Shown here piece by piece: positions 1-7,932 of a stretch of DNA of 64,000 nucleotides. Each line of letters opens with the position of its first letter. The first letter of the stretch is position 1. The position numbers were made by a program, and so were the translations under genes. The notes beneath the pieces were generated by a model. That model saw nothing but the letters and a program-made list of their open reading frames with translations. It was not told the origin of the DNA and ran no database searches. Origin of the DNA: Pseudomonas farris (GTDB lineage: Bacteria; Pseudomonadota; Gammaproteobacteria; Pseudomonadales; Pseudomonadaceae); NCBI RefSeq assembly GCF_019145235.1, contig NZ_JAHSTV010000002.1:496001-560000 (forward strand), given 5' to 3'.

Positions 1-74
1 CCGCCGGGGTGCGAAGCACCCCATGCAATCGACTGCTTCGCACTCGAACGGGAGCAGGCGCCCTCGCCACAGGT

Positions 75-1172
75 TTACTCACGCCGGTAGAGAATCACCG
101 CCGCCCGCAGCTTGCCTCGCCCAAAACTGCACATTTTGTCGAATTCGCCATGGCTGACCGGCAAGTGTTGGCAATCCATCGGCTGACGATGCTGGCTGTG
201 ATCCACATCCGGATCGTGCAGGTAGACGAACTCTTCATCGCAATCGGTGACGATCACCCAGTGCGGTGCCTTGGAACGGGTCAGGCGATAGCTGCTGATC
301 AATACCAGCGGCTGTCCGCCATCGTGCAATAACCGTGGCAGATCCAGTGGCCCGCCGACCATTCGCTCCACGTCGGTGGCTTGCAACTGCGCCGTGAACT
401 CCTCGTGTACCAGGCGCATTACGTCTTTTTTATGCGCATCGCGCACGCCGTCGAGAAACAGCGGCCCGGCCATGCTCAGTTGCAGCTGCACCCGAAAGCC
501 ACGCCGCCACGCTGCCAGCGCCAGGCCTTGAGGGCTGCAGCCACCGTGGCCAGACGTCATGAACACCGTGGTCGCCTCGCGCCAGATTTGCAGCTCTTCG
601 CCACGCTCCAGCGCTCGATCTTCTTGCAGCGCGCCCATGGCCATCAGCAGGCAGGCCGGGCCACAGGTGAACTCGGTGGTCTGCGGGTAGTAAGGCACCT
701 TGATGTTGCGTGAATCGCGGTGCTGGAGGATACGTTTTTCTAATCGCAGCGCGTCGGCATGGTCCTGGTAATAGTCGTGAATCAGCGCGAAACGCCGGTA
801 GCCGTTGCGCTCATACAGCGCAATCGCCGTTGGATTGTCGATACGCACTTCCAGCCGCAGGTAGGCGCAGTCATGCTCAATGGCGCAGGCCTCGACACGT
901 TCGAGCAATTGCTTGCCCAGTCCACTGCCGCGAGCATCAAGGGCTATCGCAATCGAGTACAGGCGCGCCAATGAAGTGCCCCGGTGAAAGAGCACCACCG
1001 CATAGCCCACTAATTGCTCGCCACGTTGGGCCACCAGCAGTTGCCCGTGAGCCCGAGTGATCATCCATTGAAAACTGCGACTGTTGAGCCGGTCCGTGGT
1101 GAAACATTGCTGTTCAAGTGCCAGCAGTGCCGGTATGTCTTCAACTATCGCCAAGCGAAAAACAGGATTCAT
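75..1172 (-). CDS. GNAT acetyltransferase / C39-like cysteine peptidase fusion
   Basis: A two-domain, 365-residue protein. Residues 1-150 are a GNAT N-acetyltransferase domain with the acetyl-CoA loop at Arg81-Gly-Ser-Gly-Leu-Gly and a RimI-like layout. From about 157 a C39-like papain-fold peptidase begins: FTCGPAC puts the likely nucleophile at Cys170, with APHWVIV (His304) and LHDP (Asp320) completing a Cys-His-Asp triad. No signal peptide is visible, so it should act in the cytoplasm. It is divergent from an ATP-grasp ligase 93 bp away. An acyltransferase, a peptidase and a peptide-bond-forming enzyme side by side suggest small-peptide or protein-tail modification, but the substrate is unknown. 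Domain assignment is firm; function is inference. Confidence 0.88.
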   Translation of the reverse strand: MNPVFRLAIVEDIPALLALEQQCFTTDRLNSRSFQWMITRAHGQLLVAQRGEQLVGYAVVLFHRGTSLARLYSIAIALDARGSGLGKQLLERVEACAIEHDCAYLRLEVRIDNPTAIALYERNGYRRFALIHDYYQDHADALRLEKRILQHRDSRNIKVPYYPQTTEFTCGPACLLMAMGALQEDRALERGEELQIWREATTVFMTSGHGGCSPQGLALAAWRRGFRVQLQLSMAGPLFLDGVRDAHKKDVMRLVHEEFTAQLQATDVERMVGGPLDLPRLLHDGGQPLVLISSYRLTRSKAPHWVIVTDCDEEFVYLHDPDVDHSQHRQPMDCQHLPVSHGEFDKMCSFGRGKLRAAVILYRRE

Positions 1173-1265
1173 TTGACCGCCGTAAAAGTTGCGTAACGAA
1201 ACGGGACTTTCGAAAAAGTTCGTGCTTAATAGGAAAGGTCTTGTTCTTCAAATGGATCAATCACT

Positions 1266-2852
1266 ATGTCAGCGGTACAAGGTCATTGGCGCGAAGTATC
1301 TGAGCAAACGTTACCCGCAGCAATAACTTCTGCAAACTATTTAAATGGCGCGATCAGAACTTCCAGCCAGTTGATGATCATCGTCGAACGCAAGGAAGAC
1401 TGGGCCTCTTACTTTCCCAGTGAAGACATCGTCACCGCCCAGGAATACCTCGAACAGACCCGCGACAACGAGCAGGGCAAGCGGGTTCAGGTGATCAACC
1501 TGTGCCGCAGCTACAAGTACCTCGGGCACGGTTATTACTGCTCGCTGCTGGCCGAAGCGCGGGGGCACAAGGTTATTCCGTCGGTGCGGACCATCAGCGA
1601 ACTGACCCGTAAATCCCTGTATGGCCTGGCCCTGGATGATCTGGATAAAACCCTGGAAAAGGCCCTCAGCAATCACCTTTACAGCGATACCGAAGGATTT
1701 ACCCTGACACTGTACTTCGGCAAAACCTCTATCGAGCCATTACAGGATCTGGCTCGACAATTGTTCGAGGTCTTTCCTTGTCCGATATTGCTAGTTGAGT
1801 TTCGTCGAACTAACGGTTGGCACATCGAAGGTGTAAAGTTTGGCACCTTGCATAAGTTGCGTGACGATCAGGAAGATCAGTTCGCTAATGCACTCGACAG
1901 TTTCAGTCGCAAGATCTGGCGCATGCCGCGCTCCAGGCGATTGGCCCGTTATGACCTGGCCATTCTGCACGATCCGCAAGAAGCATTGCCGCCCTCCAAT
2001 CCCAAGGCTTTGGACAACTTCGTCAGGGTCGGCAAGACACTAGGCATCGACGTCGAGCTGATTGAACGCAAGGACTACGCCCGAATCGCCGAATACGACG
2101 GGCTCCTGATCCGCGAGACAACGAGCGTCGACAACCACACCTACCGCTTCGCCAAAAAAGCCGAGAGCGAAGGTTTGGTGGTGATGGATGACCCGGCGTC
2201 GATCCTGCGCTGCACCAACAAGGTTTATCTGACTGATTTGCTCAAGAGCCATCAGCTGGGCATGCCCATCACTGAAATCCTCTACAAGGAACGACCGGAA
2301 GATTTCGAGCGGGTAGGCGAGCGTCTGGGGTTTCCACTGGTGCTGAAGATACCCGACGGTTGTTTCTCAAAGGGCGTCATCAAGGTCGAAAGCCAGCAAG
2401 CCTTGCTCGAGGCGACTGCCGAACTGTTCGAGCACTCGGTGTTGCTGCTCGCCCAGGAATTTTTCTACACCGAATACGACTGGCGCATTGGCGTGCTCAA
2501 CCGCAAACCGATCTTTGCCTGCCAGTACTTCATGTCCAAGGGCCATTGGCAGATCTACAACCATAAGGCAAAAGGCCAGGACATCAACGGCGAATGCCGC
2601 ACCCTGGCGGTTCACGAAGCACCGCGAGCGGTGGTTGAACTGGCGGTGAAAACCGCGAATCTCATTGGCGACGGCCTCTACGGCGTCGACCTCAAACAGT
2701 CCGGCGACAAAGTGGTGGTGATCGAAGTCAACGACAACCCGAACATGGACGCCGGCATCGAAGACGCCTACTTGCAGGACGATTTGTATTCCTTGGTGCT
2801 GGAAGAGTTTGTCCGTCGGCTGGAGCTCAAGCGCCGCGGCCAGGCCTGGTGA
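1266..2852 (+). CDS. RimK-family ATP-grasp ligase
   Basis: A 528-residue protein with an N-terminal RimK-associated region and a C-terminal ATP-grasp domain (about 300-510). Visible features are FPLVLKIPDGCFSKG (nucleotide-binding strand and lysine), LLLAQEFFYTEYDWRIGVLN, and the metal-binding end VIEVNDNPN (Glu487, Asn489). ATP-grasp RimK enzymes join an amino acid, often glutamate, to a carboxylate by way of an acyl phosphate. It is much longer than ribosomal RimK (about 300 residues), so it is not the S6 modification enzyme itself. The first ATG (1266) has a weak ribosome site; an alternative is ATG 1374, where MIIVERKEDW begins the conserved part. It is divergent from the GNAT/C39 gene and 7 bp upstream of the CorA-like gene, so probably cotranscribed with the latter. 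Confidence 0.86.
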   Translation: MSAVQGHWREVSEQTLPAAITSANYLNGAIRTSSQLMIIVERKEDWASYFPSEDIVTAQEYLEQTRDNEQGKRVQVINLCRSYKYLGHGYYCSLLAEARGHKVIPSVRTISELTRKSLYGLALDDLDKTLEKALSNHLYSDTEGFTLTLYFGKTSIEPLQDLARQLFEVFPCPILLVEFRRTNGWHIEGVKFGTLHKLRDDQEDQFANALDSFSRKIWRMPRSRRLARYDLAILHDPQEALPPSNPKALDNFVRVGKTLGIDVELIERKDYARIAEYDGLLIRETTSVDNHTYRFAKKAESEGLVVMDDPASILRCTNKVYLTDLLKSHQLGMPITEILYKERPEDFERVGERLGFPLVLKIPDGCFSKGVIKVESQQALLEATAELFEHSVLLLAQEFFYTEYDWRIGVLNRKPIFACQYFMSKGHWQIYNHKAKGQDINGECRTLAVHEAPRAVVELAVKTANLIGDGLYGVDLKQSGDKVVVIEVNDNPNMDAGIEDAYLQDDLYSLVLEEFVRRLELKRRGQAW

Positions 2853-2859
2853 GCGGCCG

Positions 2860-3783
2860 ATGATCAAGAGCTTTGATCTGAGCCACGGCGGCTTGCAAGC
2901 GGTCGAACGGCTAGACGCCGAGGTGATGCTATTCAGTAACCCCGATGCGGCCGAACGGGATCTGTTGCACAGCCATTTCAAGCTCGATGAACACGCTCTG
3001 GCCTCGGCCCTGGACCCCGATGAGGTGTCGCGCATCGAGTTTCACCCCGACAACCTGTTCCTGATCTGGAAGCGCCCGGAGAACTACTCCGGCGGCGGCA
3101 GCCTGGCCTTCGAAGTGTCGTGCTGCGGCTTGCTGTTTTCCCCGGGGCGTCTGCTGGTGATTGCCACCGACGACTCGCCGCTCAGCGGCCTCGGCACGCG
3201 GCAGTCACTGAAGACGCCACTGGATGCGTTGCTCGACCTGTTGTTCAACAACATTCACCACTATCTGGGGCACCTCAAGGTGATCAAGATGGTTGCCCGG
3301 GAGTTGCAGCAGAAATTCAATGCCTCGATGCAGAACCAGCATCTGATCCAGATGTTCAACCTCAGCGAAAGCCTGATCTATTACATCAACGCCATTCACA
3401 GCAATGGCGCGGTCCTGACCCGGCTGCGTAATCATGCGGCAAAGGAACACTTCAGCGTTGAAGCCATTGGTTTGATCGACGATCTGATCATCGAAAACAA
3501 CCAGTGCTACAAACAGGCGGAAATCTACTCCACGGTGTTCTCCGGGCTGATCGATGCGCGGGGCAATCTGATGAACAACAGCATGAATAACCTGCTGCGC
3601 AAGCTGACGTTGATCAACGTGGTGTTTCTGCCGTTGAACCTGATTGCGAGCATTGGCGGCATGTCCGAGTTCAGCATGATGACCGCCGGCACGCCGTGGT
3701 GGGTTTCCTATCCGTTGTTTCTGACGGCGATGATGCTCGGGGCGGGGGGGATGGTGATTGGCCTCAAGCGCTTGGCGAAGTGA
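2860..3783 (+). CDS. CorA-family divalent-cation transporter with atypical signature
   Basis: A 307-residue inner-membrane protein of the CorA/ZntB (2-TM-GxN) family. A long cytoplasmic, helical N-terminal domain is followed by two C-terminal membrane segments (about 245-266 and 279-300). The loop between them, normally YGMNF in CorA, reads IGGMSEF here, with GMS at residues 267-269 (Ser instead of Asn). The Asn of GMN is central to Mg2+ selection in studied CorA proteins, so the cation is uncertain. ATG 2860 is chosen over an upstream in-frame start (2809) because it follows the ligase stop by 7 bp. The gene is followed by a REP pair rather than a clear terminator. Confidence 0.85.
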   Translation: MIKSFDLSHGGLQAVERLDAEVMLFSNPDAAERDLLHSHFKLDEHALASALDPDEVSRIEFHPDNLFLIWKRPENYSGGGSLAFEVSCCGLLFSPGRLLVIATDDSPLSGLGTRQSLKTPLDALLDLLFNNIHHYLGHLKVIKMVARELQQKFNASMQNQHLIQMFNLSESLIYYINAIHSNGAVLTRLRNHAAKEHFSVEAIGLIDDLIIENNQCYKQAEIYSTVFSGLIDARGNLMNNSMNNLLRKLTLINVVFLPLNLIASIGGMSEFSMMTAGTPWWVSYPLFLTAMMLGAGGMVIGLKRLAK

Positions 3784-3805
3784 TTCCGGTGGCGATCAGA
3801 TCGCC

Positions 3806-3898
3806 TTCGCGAGCAAGCCCGCTCCCACATTTAATCTCGGGTGTTCACAAATTTTGTGTTCGCAGAAGAGCTAATGTGGGAGCGGGCTTGCTCGCGAA
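3806..3898. repeat. Inverted pair of REP sequences (REPIN)
   Basis: A 25-nt REP (3806-3830, TTCGCGAGCAAGCCCGCTCC...) and its inverse (3874-3898) face each other across about 43 bp. The unit recurs many times in this window. It lies between convergent genes and may protect or terminate the 3' ends. Confidence 0.9.
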
Positions 3899-3928
3899 AG
3901 CAATCACATCAACTCCACAAATCCCGGA

Positions 3929-4264
3929 TCAGACCTCTTGAGCCGCGCTAACGGAGTTTTTCCGCTCCTGAAGACCCCGCACCACCAGATACAACAACGG
4001 CCCGATAGACACAAAAATCGCCGTCACCAACAAATAAGGAACCACCGACAACCCCGACTGCCCACGCTTGCGCGCATCCTGATACATCCAGATACCGGCA
4101 AGCGTCGCCAACAGGTACAAATCGATCACCACCTGCGCGGTATCGGGCTGCGACATCAGGCTGATGCCGAAGTCGAGCAACGATTGCTCGGCCTGCAGCA
4201 TCACCGAGATGGTGTAGCCGGCGAAAGCAATCAGGGCAATGAGGGGCAGGGCGACAGACTTCAT
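3929..4264 (-). CDS. DUF2834 small membrane protein
   Basis: A 111-residue protein with three predicted membrane segments (about 4-23, 42-60 and 74-95) separated by short polar loops such as MYQDARKRGQ. The arrangement and length match DUF2834. Start ATG 4264 is chosen because AGGAAGGAAACC precedes it; the reading frame is open further upstream but without support. Function is unknown. It is divergent from the ilvA leader region. Confidence 0.75.
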   Translation of the reverse strand: MKSVALPLIALIAFAGYTISVMLQAEQSLLDFGISLMSQPDTAQVVIDLYLLATLAGIWMYQDARKRGQSGLSVVPYLLVTAIFVSIGPLLYLVVRGLQERKNSVSAAQEV

Positions 4265-4362
4265 GGTTTCCTTCCTTGGGACAATGAGCAGAATCGCCAG
4301 CCTACAGCGGCCCTTGAAAATTGGCCATTGACTTGCCATCAGCGTCCGGCTAATTTCCAGCC

Positions 4363-4428
4363 ATGACTTCCGCCGTATTGCGCTGCCAGCCAAGCATTAT
4401 TACCGCCATTCCTTATTTGGCGGGCTAG
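4363..4428 (+). CDS. Putative ilvA attenuator leader peptide
   Basis: A 21-codon ORF (MTSAVLRCQPSIITAIPYLA, then Gly, TAG) too short for normal gene calling. It ends 84 bp before the threonine dehydratase start. Codons 12-16 are Ile-Ile-Thr-Ala-Ile, that is, the product and the substrate of the downstream pathway. The last codons (GGCGGG) form the 5' arm of a possible antiterminator, and a terminator follows at 4447-4470. This layout is that of a classic ribosome-mediated transcription attenuator. There is no strong Shine-Dalgarno sequence immediately upstream. Confidence 0.7.
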   Translation: MTSAVLRCQPSIITAIPYLAG

Positions 4429-4470
4429 CTCACGACTGCAGCACCCAACCCGCCCTAGAGGCGGGTTTTT
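4419..4470 (+). terminator. Attenuator: competing antiterminator and terminator hairpins
   Basis: An intrinsic terminator has stem AACCCGCC (4447-4454) pairing with GGCGGGTT (4460-4467), loop CTAGA, and a run of five T residues (4466-4470). The segment CCCGCC (4449-4454) can instead pair with GGCGGG (4419-4424) at the end of the leader peptide, which would disrupt the terminator. A ribosome stalled on Ile/Thr codons at 4396-4410 would leave 4419-4424 free. Confidence 0.7.
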
Positions 4471-4512
4471 ACTTTCTGTCTCTTGGGCTTCGATCAAAGT
4501 CAGGAGACGACC

Positions 4513-5541
4513 ATGAGCAGCACCCCCGCCCAGCAGCGTTTGCTTGAGCACTACGTGAAAAAAATCCTCGCCGCGCCGGTTTATGAACTCGCCGTGCGCA
4601 CGCCGTTGCAAGCGGCACCAGCCTTGTCCGAGGCATTGGGCAATCAGATCCTGCTCAAGCGCGAAGACTTGCAACCGACGTTTTCCTTCAAGATCCGCGG
4701 TGCCTACAACAAACTGGTGAACCTGAGCGACGAACAGAAAGCCCGCGGCGTGATCACGGCCTCGGCAGGCAATCATGCCCAAGGCGTGGCGCTGGCGGCC
4801 CGCGAGCTGGGGATCGCCGCAACCATTGTCATGCCCTGCACGACACCGGAATTGAAGGTGCACGGGGTTCGCAGCCGGGGTGCCGATGCGGTGCTGCATG
4901 GCGAGAGTTTTCCGTTTGCCCTGGAGTACGCGCTTAGCTTGGCACGGCAAACCGGCCGCACCTTTGTCTCGCCCTTCGACGATCCGGACGTGATCGCGGG
5001 GCAGGGCACCGTCGCCATGGAAATCCTGCGCCAACACCAGGGGCCGCTGGACGCGATCTTCGTTCCGGTGGGCGGAGGTGGCTTGATCGCCGGCATCGCC
5101 GCGTACGTCAAATATCTGCGCCCTGAAATCCGCATCATCGGCGTTGAGTCGGAACATTCCGCTTGCTTGCAGGCTGCATTACAGGCCGGCGAACGGGTTG
5201 TGCTGCCAACCGTCGGAGCCTTCGCCGATGGCGTGGCCGTCGCTGAGATCGGGGCTCATGGTTTTGAGGTCTGCCGATTTTGCGTCGATGAGGTAATGAC
5301 CGTCAGCAACGACGAACTCTGCGCCGCCATCAAGAACATCTACGACGATACCCGCTCGATCACCGAACCTTCCGGCGCCCTGGCCGTGGCCGGGATCAAG
5401 CAGTACGTCGCACTAACCGGTGCCCGGGGTCAGACCTTGGTGGCTATCGATTCCGGAGCGAACATCAATTTCGACAGTTTGCGGCATGTGGCCGAGCGCG
5501 CCGCGTTGAGCGGCGTGTCGGCTGGAGCGGTTTATTCCTGA
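4513..5541 (+). CDS. ilvA: Threonine dehydratase, catalytic domain only
   Basis: Threonine ammonia-lyase converts threonine to 2-oxobutanoate, the first step to isoleucine. The 342-residue product has the fold-type II PLP core: Lys60 in SFKIRG (Schiff base), SAGNHAQG (84-91), and the glycine loop [11 protein letters not shown] for cofactor phosphate. It ends just after [13 protein letters not shown], where E. coli-type IlvA (about 514 residues) continues into the ACT-like regulatory domain, so allosteric isoleucine inhibition of the usual kind should be absent. Start ATG 4513 follows CAGGAG at good spacing. The leader/attenuator upstream implies transcriptional control instead. The 3' end overlaps the convergent ecotin gene by 10 bp. 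A catabolic role is possible, but the leader favours biosynthesis. Confidence 0.9.
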   Translation: MSSTPAQQRLLEHYVKKILAAPVYELAVRTPLQAAPALSEALGNQILLKREDLQPTFSFKIRGAYNKLVNLSDEQKARGVITASAGNHAQGVALAARELGIAATIVMPCTTPELKVHGVRSRGADAVLHGESFPFALEYALSLARQTGRTFVSPFDDPDVIAGQGTVAMEILRQHQGPLDAIFVPVGGGGLIAGIAAYVKYLRPEIRIIGVESEHSACLQAALQAGERVVLPTVGAFADGVAVAEIGAHGFEVCRFCVDEVMTVSNDELCAAIKNIYDDTRSITEPSGALAVAGIKQYVALTGARGQTLVAIDSGANINFDSLRHVAERAALSGVSAGAVYS

Positions 5542-6014
5542 ACGGCTTTCTCGACGTGACTCGACGCCGACCAGATCCGGTAGCGCACTTCGACGTCCTT
5601 GGGCACGTAAAGCACGATCGGCAACTTGCTGTTGTAGCGCAGCCTGAAACCGTCACCGACCACCGGCACGAAGTCCTTTTTGCTCTTGCCATCCGGGCAG
5701 GCCATGAGCGTGCTCATCGGGCCGGTGACTTTTTCCAGCCGGTAATACGGGTAACCCCAGCCCTCAAGGTTCTTTTCCTCAAGCATGCCGCCCAGGCGCT
5801 GACGGTTGCAGTCGACGGTGAGGGTCTTGCCGGCCAGGATTTCGACCTGATAGCCGTCTTCCTGTTGTTGCGGGGCGAGGTGAATGACCTGGCGGGTAAA
5901 ACCGCGCTCAGGCTTGGGATACGGCGCGACGTTTTCGAGGGTTGCGGCGTGGGCTACGGACGACAAAACGGCAATTATCAGCCCGACGGTCGTGTTAAGC
6001 GGCAAAGCACCCAT
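5532..6014 (-). CDS. eco: Ecotin, periplasmic serine-protease inhibitor
   Basis: A 160-residue protein with an N-terminal signal peptide (about 1-23, cleaved near AHA-ATLEN). The mature part matches ecotin: LAPYPKPE-like start, [19 protein letters not shown], and the reactive loop [18 protein letters not shown], with Met as P1 in STLMAC and the two cysteines of the loop disulfide. It inhibits trypsin-fold proteases in the periplasm. Start ATG 6014 follows GGAGGCATC; the frame is open much further upstream but that stretch is not ecotin-like. Confidence 0.93.
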   Translation of the reverse strand: MGALPLNTTVGLIIAVLSSVAHAATLENVAPYPKPERGFTRQVIHLAPQQQEDGYQVEILAGKTLTVDCNRQRLGGMLEEKNLEGWGYPYYRLEKVTGPMSTLMACPDGKSKKDFVPVVGDGFRLRYNSKLPIVLYVPKDVEVRYRIWSASSHVEKAVQE

Positions 6015-6405
6015 GATGCCTCCTTGCGTGTGTGTGGGGTCAGCGGATACTAAATGGATGGGCCGCATTCTCACTGCCGTCCTCACCCAATGCAAACCCG
6101 CCATCGGGGGTGTTTGCAAAATGCGGGTCTTGAAACAGACCTTTCTTGCATTTTGCATGACGCGATGTGTTGCCATTTCCTCCAAACCTTTGATTTGCCG
6201 ACGAGGCGCAGAGCGAAATCTCAGGCATGTTTTATGCTGAAGCTGTCTTGAGCTGATCACGATCCTTACTGAGTCAGTGCTGAAACAAGAAGACGGTTGG
6301 GACGTTGGAACAATGAGGTTCCCCAAGGAAGAAAAACAACGGGCGATTTGAGCTCCGACCGACATTGATTTTTGATTGGCAATCTCACAAACCGAGAGGG
6401 TGGCC
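6015..6405. promoter_or_regulatory. Divergent promoter region with a 43-nt palindrome
   Basis: A 391-bp non-coding stretch between ecotin and the DUF1652 gene. It contains a perfect 10-bp inverted repeat, TGCAAAATGC (6115-6124) and GCATTTTGCA (6148-6157), with a second nested repeat GGTCT/AGACC (6126-6130 and 6137-6141). This could be an operator or an RNA hairpin. No convincing ORF lies in the interval. Confidence 0.5.
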
Positions 6406-6675
6406 ATGTTTCTTTCTGCCTTGGAACTACGCAATATCGTTGAAAGCAGTTTTCTCCCGAAACGCTGCCAATGCACGCTGTCACCGGACCTGTCGATGAC
6501 CGTCAAGGTGTATTCGGACGTCGAGACGGACCATCTCGACCTGTTCGTCACCGGCATAGATGCTCAACGCCTCAATGGATGTAGGGAGATCAACAATCTG
6601 ATCGCCGAGTTACGCACCGACCTTGAGCACAACAGGCATAGCCATCTGTTTCACCCGGCGTCAAAAGCCCATTAG
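6406..6675 (+). CDS. DUF1652 protein
   Basis: An 89-residue soluble protein starting [18 protein letters not shown], with the conserved features of DUF1652: a cysteine pair near RCQCT, a MTVKVYSD strand, LFVTGID, and the C-terminal [12 protein letters not shown] helix. This family is almost confined to Pseudomonas and its function is unknown. Start ATG 6406 is supported by GAGAGGGTGG upstream; an earlier in-frame ATG (6376) lies outside the family domain. Its last codon overlaps the end of the convergent next gene by 4 bp. Confidence 0.8.
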   Translation: MFLSALELRNIVESSFLPKRCQCTLSPDLSMTVKVYSDVETDHLDLFVTGIDAQRLNGCREINNLIAELRTDLEHNRHSHLFHPASKAH

Positions 6676-7070
6676 CCGGCTGTTTCACCGAGTTCGAGCG
6701 ACACGCGCCGGGTCTGGATAAACCCCAGACCCAGAGCCAGCTCCACCACAATCGCCAGCAAAATACCCGGCCCGGCATGACCATTGAGCCATTCGCCGAA
6801 GCCCAGCGCTGCCAAACCGAAACACCCCACCATAAAGCCGCTGCACATCGCGCTTCGCGCCGCCGAGGGCGGTGCCTGCCGTGCGAGATAGAACATCACC
6901 CCTAATGCGCCGAACAGCACCGCACTTCGCCTGGCGATAACACCCGACGCGGACGAATACTCGATACTCCAGATCGCCAGCAACCATTGCGGCATCAAAC
7001 CCCAGACCAGCGCCAGCAGAAAACAAAGGGCAGCGGTGAATGTCGACAGCGTGCGAAACGAGAACTGCAT
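6672..7070 (-). CDS. Small four-helix membrane protein, unknown function
   Basis: A 132-residue hydrophobic protein with about four membrane segments (near 7-28, 42-62, 72-92 and 98-118). I do not recognise a catalytic motif. Start ATG 7070 is chosen for the AAGGATTCGCC upstream; an in-frame ATG at 7103 is less likely. It is convergent with the DUF1652 gene and downstream, on the same strand, of a DUF2790 gene. Confidence 0.65.
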   Translation of the reverse strand: MQFSFRTLSTFTAALCFLLALVWGLMPQWLLAIWSIEYSSASGVIARRSAVLFGALGVMFYLARQAPPSAARSAMCSGFMVGCFGLAALGFGEWLNGHAGPGILLAIVVELALGLGFIQTRRVSLELGETAG

Positions 7071-7160
7071 GGCGAATCCTTTCGGCAGTGAGGAAGACGC
7101 CAAAGCATAGCGTCAGAATCCTCACTGGCCTACCGCCAAGCTCCGAATCAGAATCTTCTG

Positions 7161-7427
7161 TCAGTTCTGATAACTGCACGCGTCAGAAAGTTTTCGGTAC
7201 GTAATTTCCGCAGGCTTACCCGACTTGTCGATGTACTTCATCTCAGCCGTCACCACTTGGCATTCCAGGGTCTGCGGCTCAGTCAGGGAAATGACCTTGC
7301 CCACATGAAGCGGCATGCCGTAGTGATAGGGCACGGCCTGTGAGGACGATGTCTCGTTGGCTTGAGCGAAACCTGCGAACGCGGTGCCGGCGAGGGCGGT
7401 GGTCATCAGTAGTATTCGCATGTTCAT
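7161..7427 (-). CDS. DUF2790 periplasmic protein
   Basis: An 88-residue protein with a signal peptide (about 1-23, cleaved near AQA-NETSS) and a short mature domain with YHYGMPLHVGKVISLTE, a cysteine in LECQVV and another in DACSYQN, a pattern typical of the Pseudomonas DUF2790 family (often copper- or stress-regulated in other strains, function unknown). Start ATG 7427 follows GGAGACCC. The two cysteines could form a disulfide in the periplasm. Confidence 0.82.
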   Translation of the reverse strand: MNMRILLMTTALAGTAFAGFAQANETSSSQAVPYHYGMPLHVGKVISLTEPQTLECQVVTAEMKYIDKSGKPAEITYRKLSDACSYQN

Positions 7428-7799
7428 GATGGGTCTCCAGTGCAGAGGGGAAGTCAGTTCGACTGAAGAACGTCGAACCTGCCGCACTGGGCGTCAGAGG
7501 GTGCTGAGGGAGTGCGGTCCAGTAAAGTTTTGGACCGTGGGGTTAAGCGATGGTTAACCGGGTTGCATGCCGCCTGTCGTGAGGAAGTTTCTGACAGAGG
7601 TTTCATGTAGGTAAAAAAACTGAGGGAGCTTCGGCTCGTTCCTACAACCTTGGGCGCTTTGTCGTCTTTCGCCGGCCGGCAACCAGCGATTACTGTTTGG
7701 CATCGCTGCAAAATCAGCGAACAGGTTTGGTCACCTGATAACGTCGCACATATTTGTGCCCTCATTCGCACTGTGGACTTCTACGTCTCGTATTGCGTT
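7428..7799. other. Non-coding stretch, no gene recognised
   Basis: About 370 bp between divergent small genes. Visible items are a 7-bp hairpin CGGTCCA/TGGACCG (7515-7521 and 7531-7537), and GAGC-TTCG-GCTC near 7628 next to a run of A residues that would read as T residues on the minus strand, so a weak minus-strand terminator is possible. No ORF here has family-like composition. Confidence 0.5.
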
Positions 7800-7928
7800 G
7801 TAATGGCGGCTGTGTGCGGGACGCCTTCGGGCGAGCCGATTTGGCGTTATCGGTTGACCAAGCCTGTGCACAGCCGCCACCCATCGTTTGGTCACGGTGC
7901 TGGCGATTACTAATAAATGCCGAGTAAT
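7800..7928 (+). ncRNA. Structured 5' leader RNA
   Basis: An 11-bp perfect long-range stem, TGGCGGCTGTG (7804-7814) with CACAGCCGCCA (7869-7879), encloses at least two hairpins: CGCC-TTCG-GGCG (7822-7833, UUCG tetraloop) and CCGAT/ATCGG (7836-7840 and 7849-7853). Outside it, ATTACT (7906-7911) can pair with AGTAAT (7923-7928) just before the start codon at 7933. The multi-branched shape and position point to a cis-regulatory leader. From memory, similar leaders precede other small Pseudomonas DUF genes, but I cannot name a curated family. Confidence 0.6.
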
Positions 7929-7932
7929 TACT

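Noticed and set aside
6..22. Hairpin GGGGTGC-GAA-GCACCCC at the window edge
   Set aside because: It is a perfect 7-bp stem, but with no T run and no visible upstream gene, so its role cannot be judged.
3806..3898. REP pairs considered as a CRISPR array
   Set aside because: Units are inverted rather than direct, only two or three per site, and scattered through the window with no cas genes.
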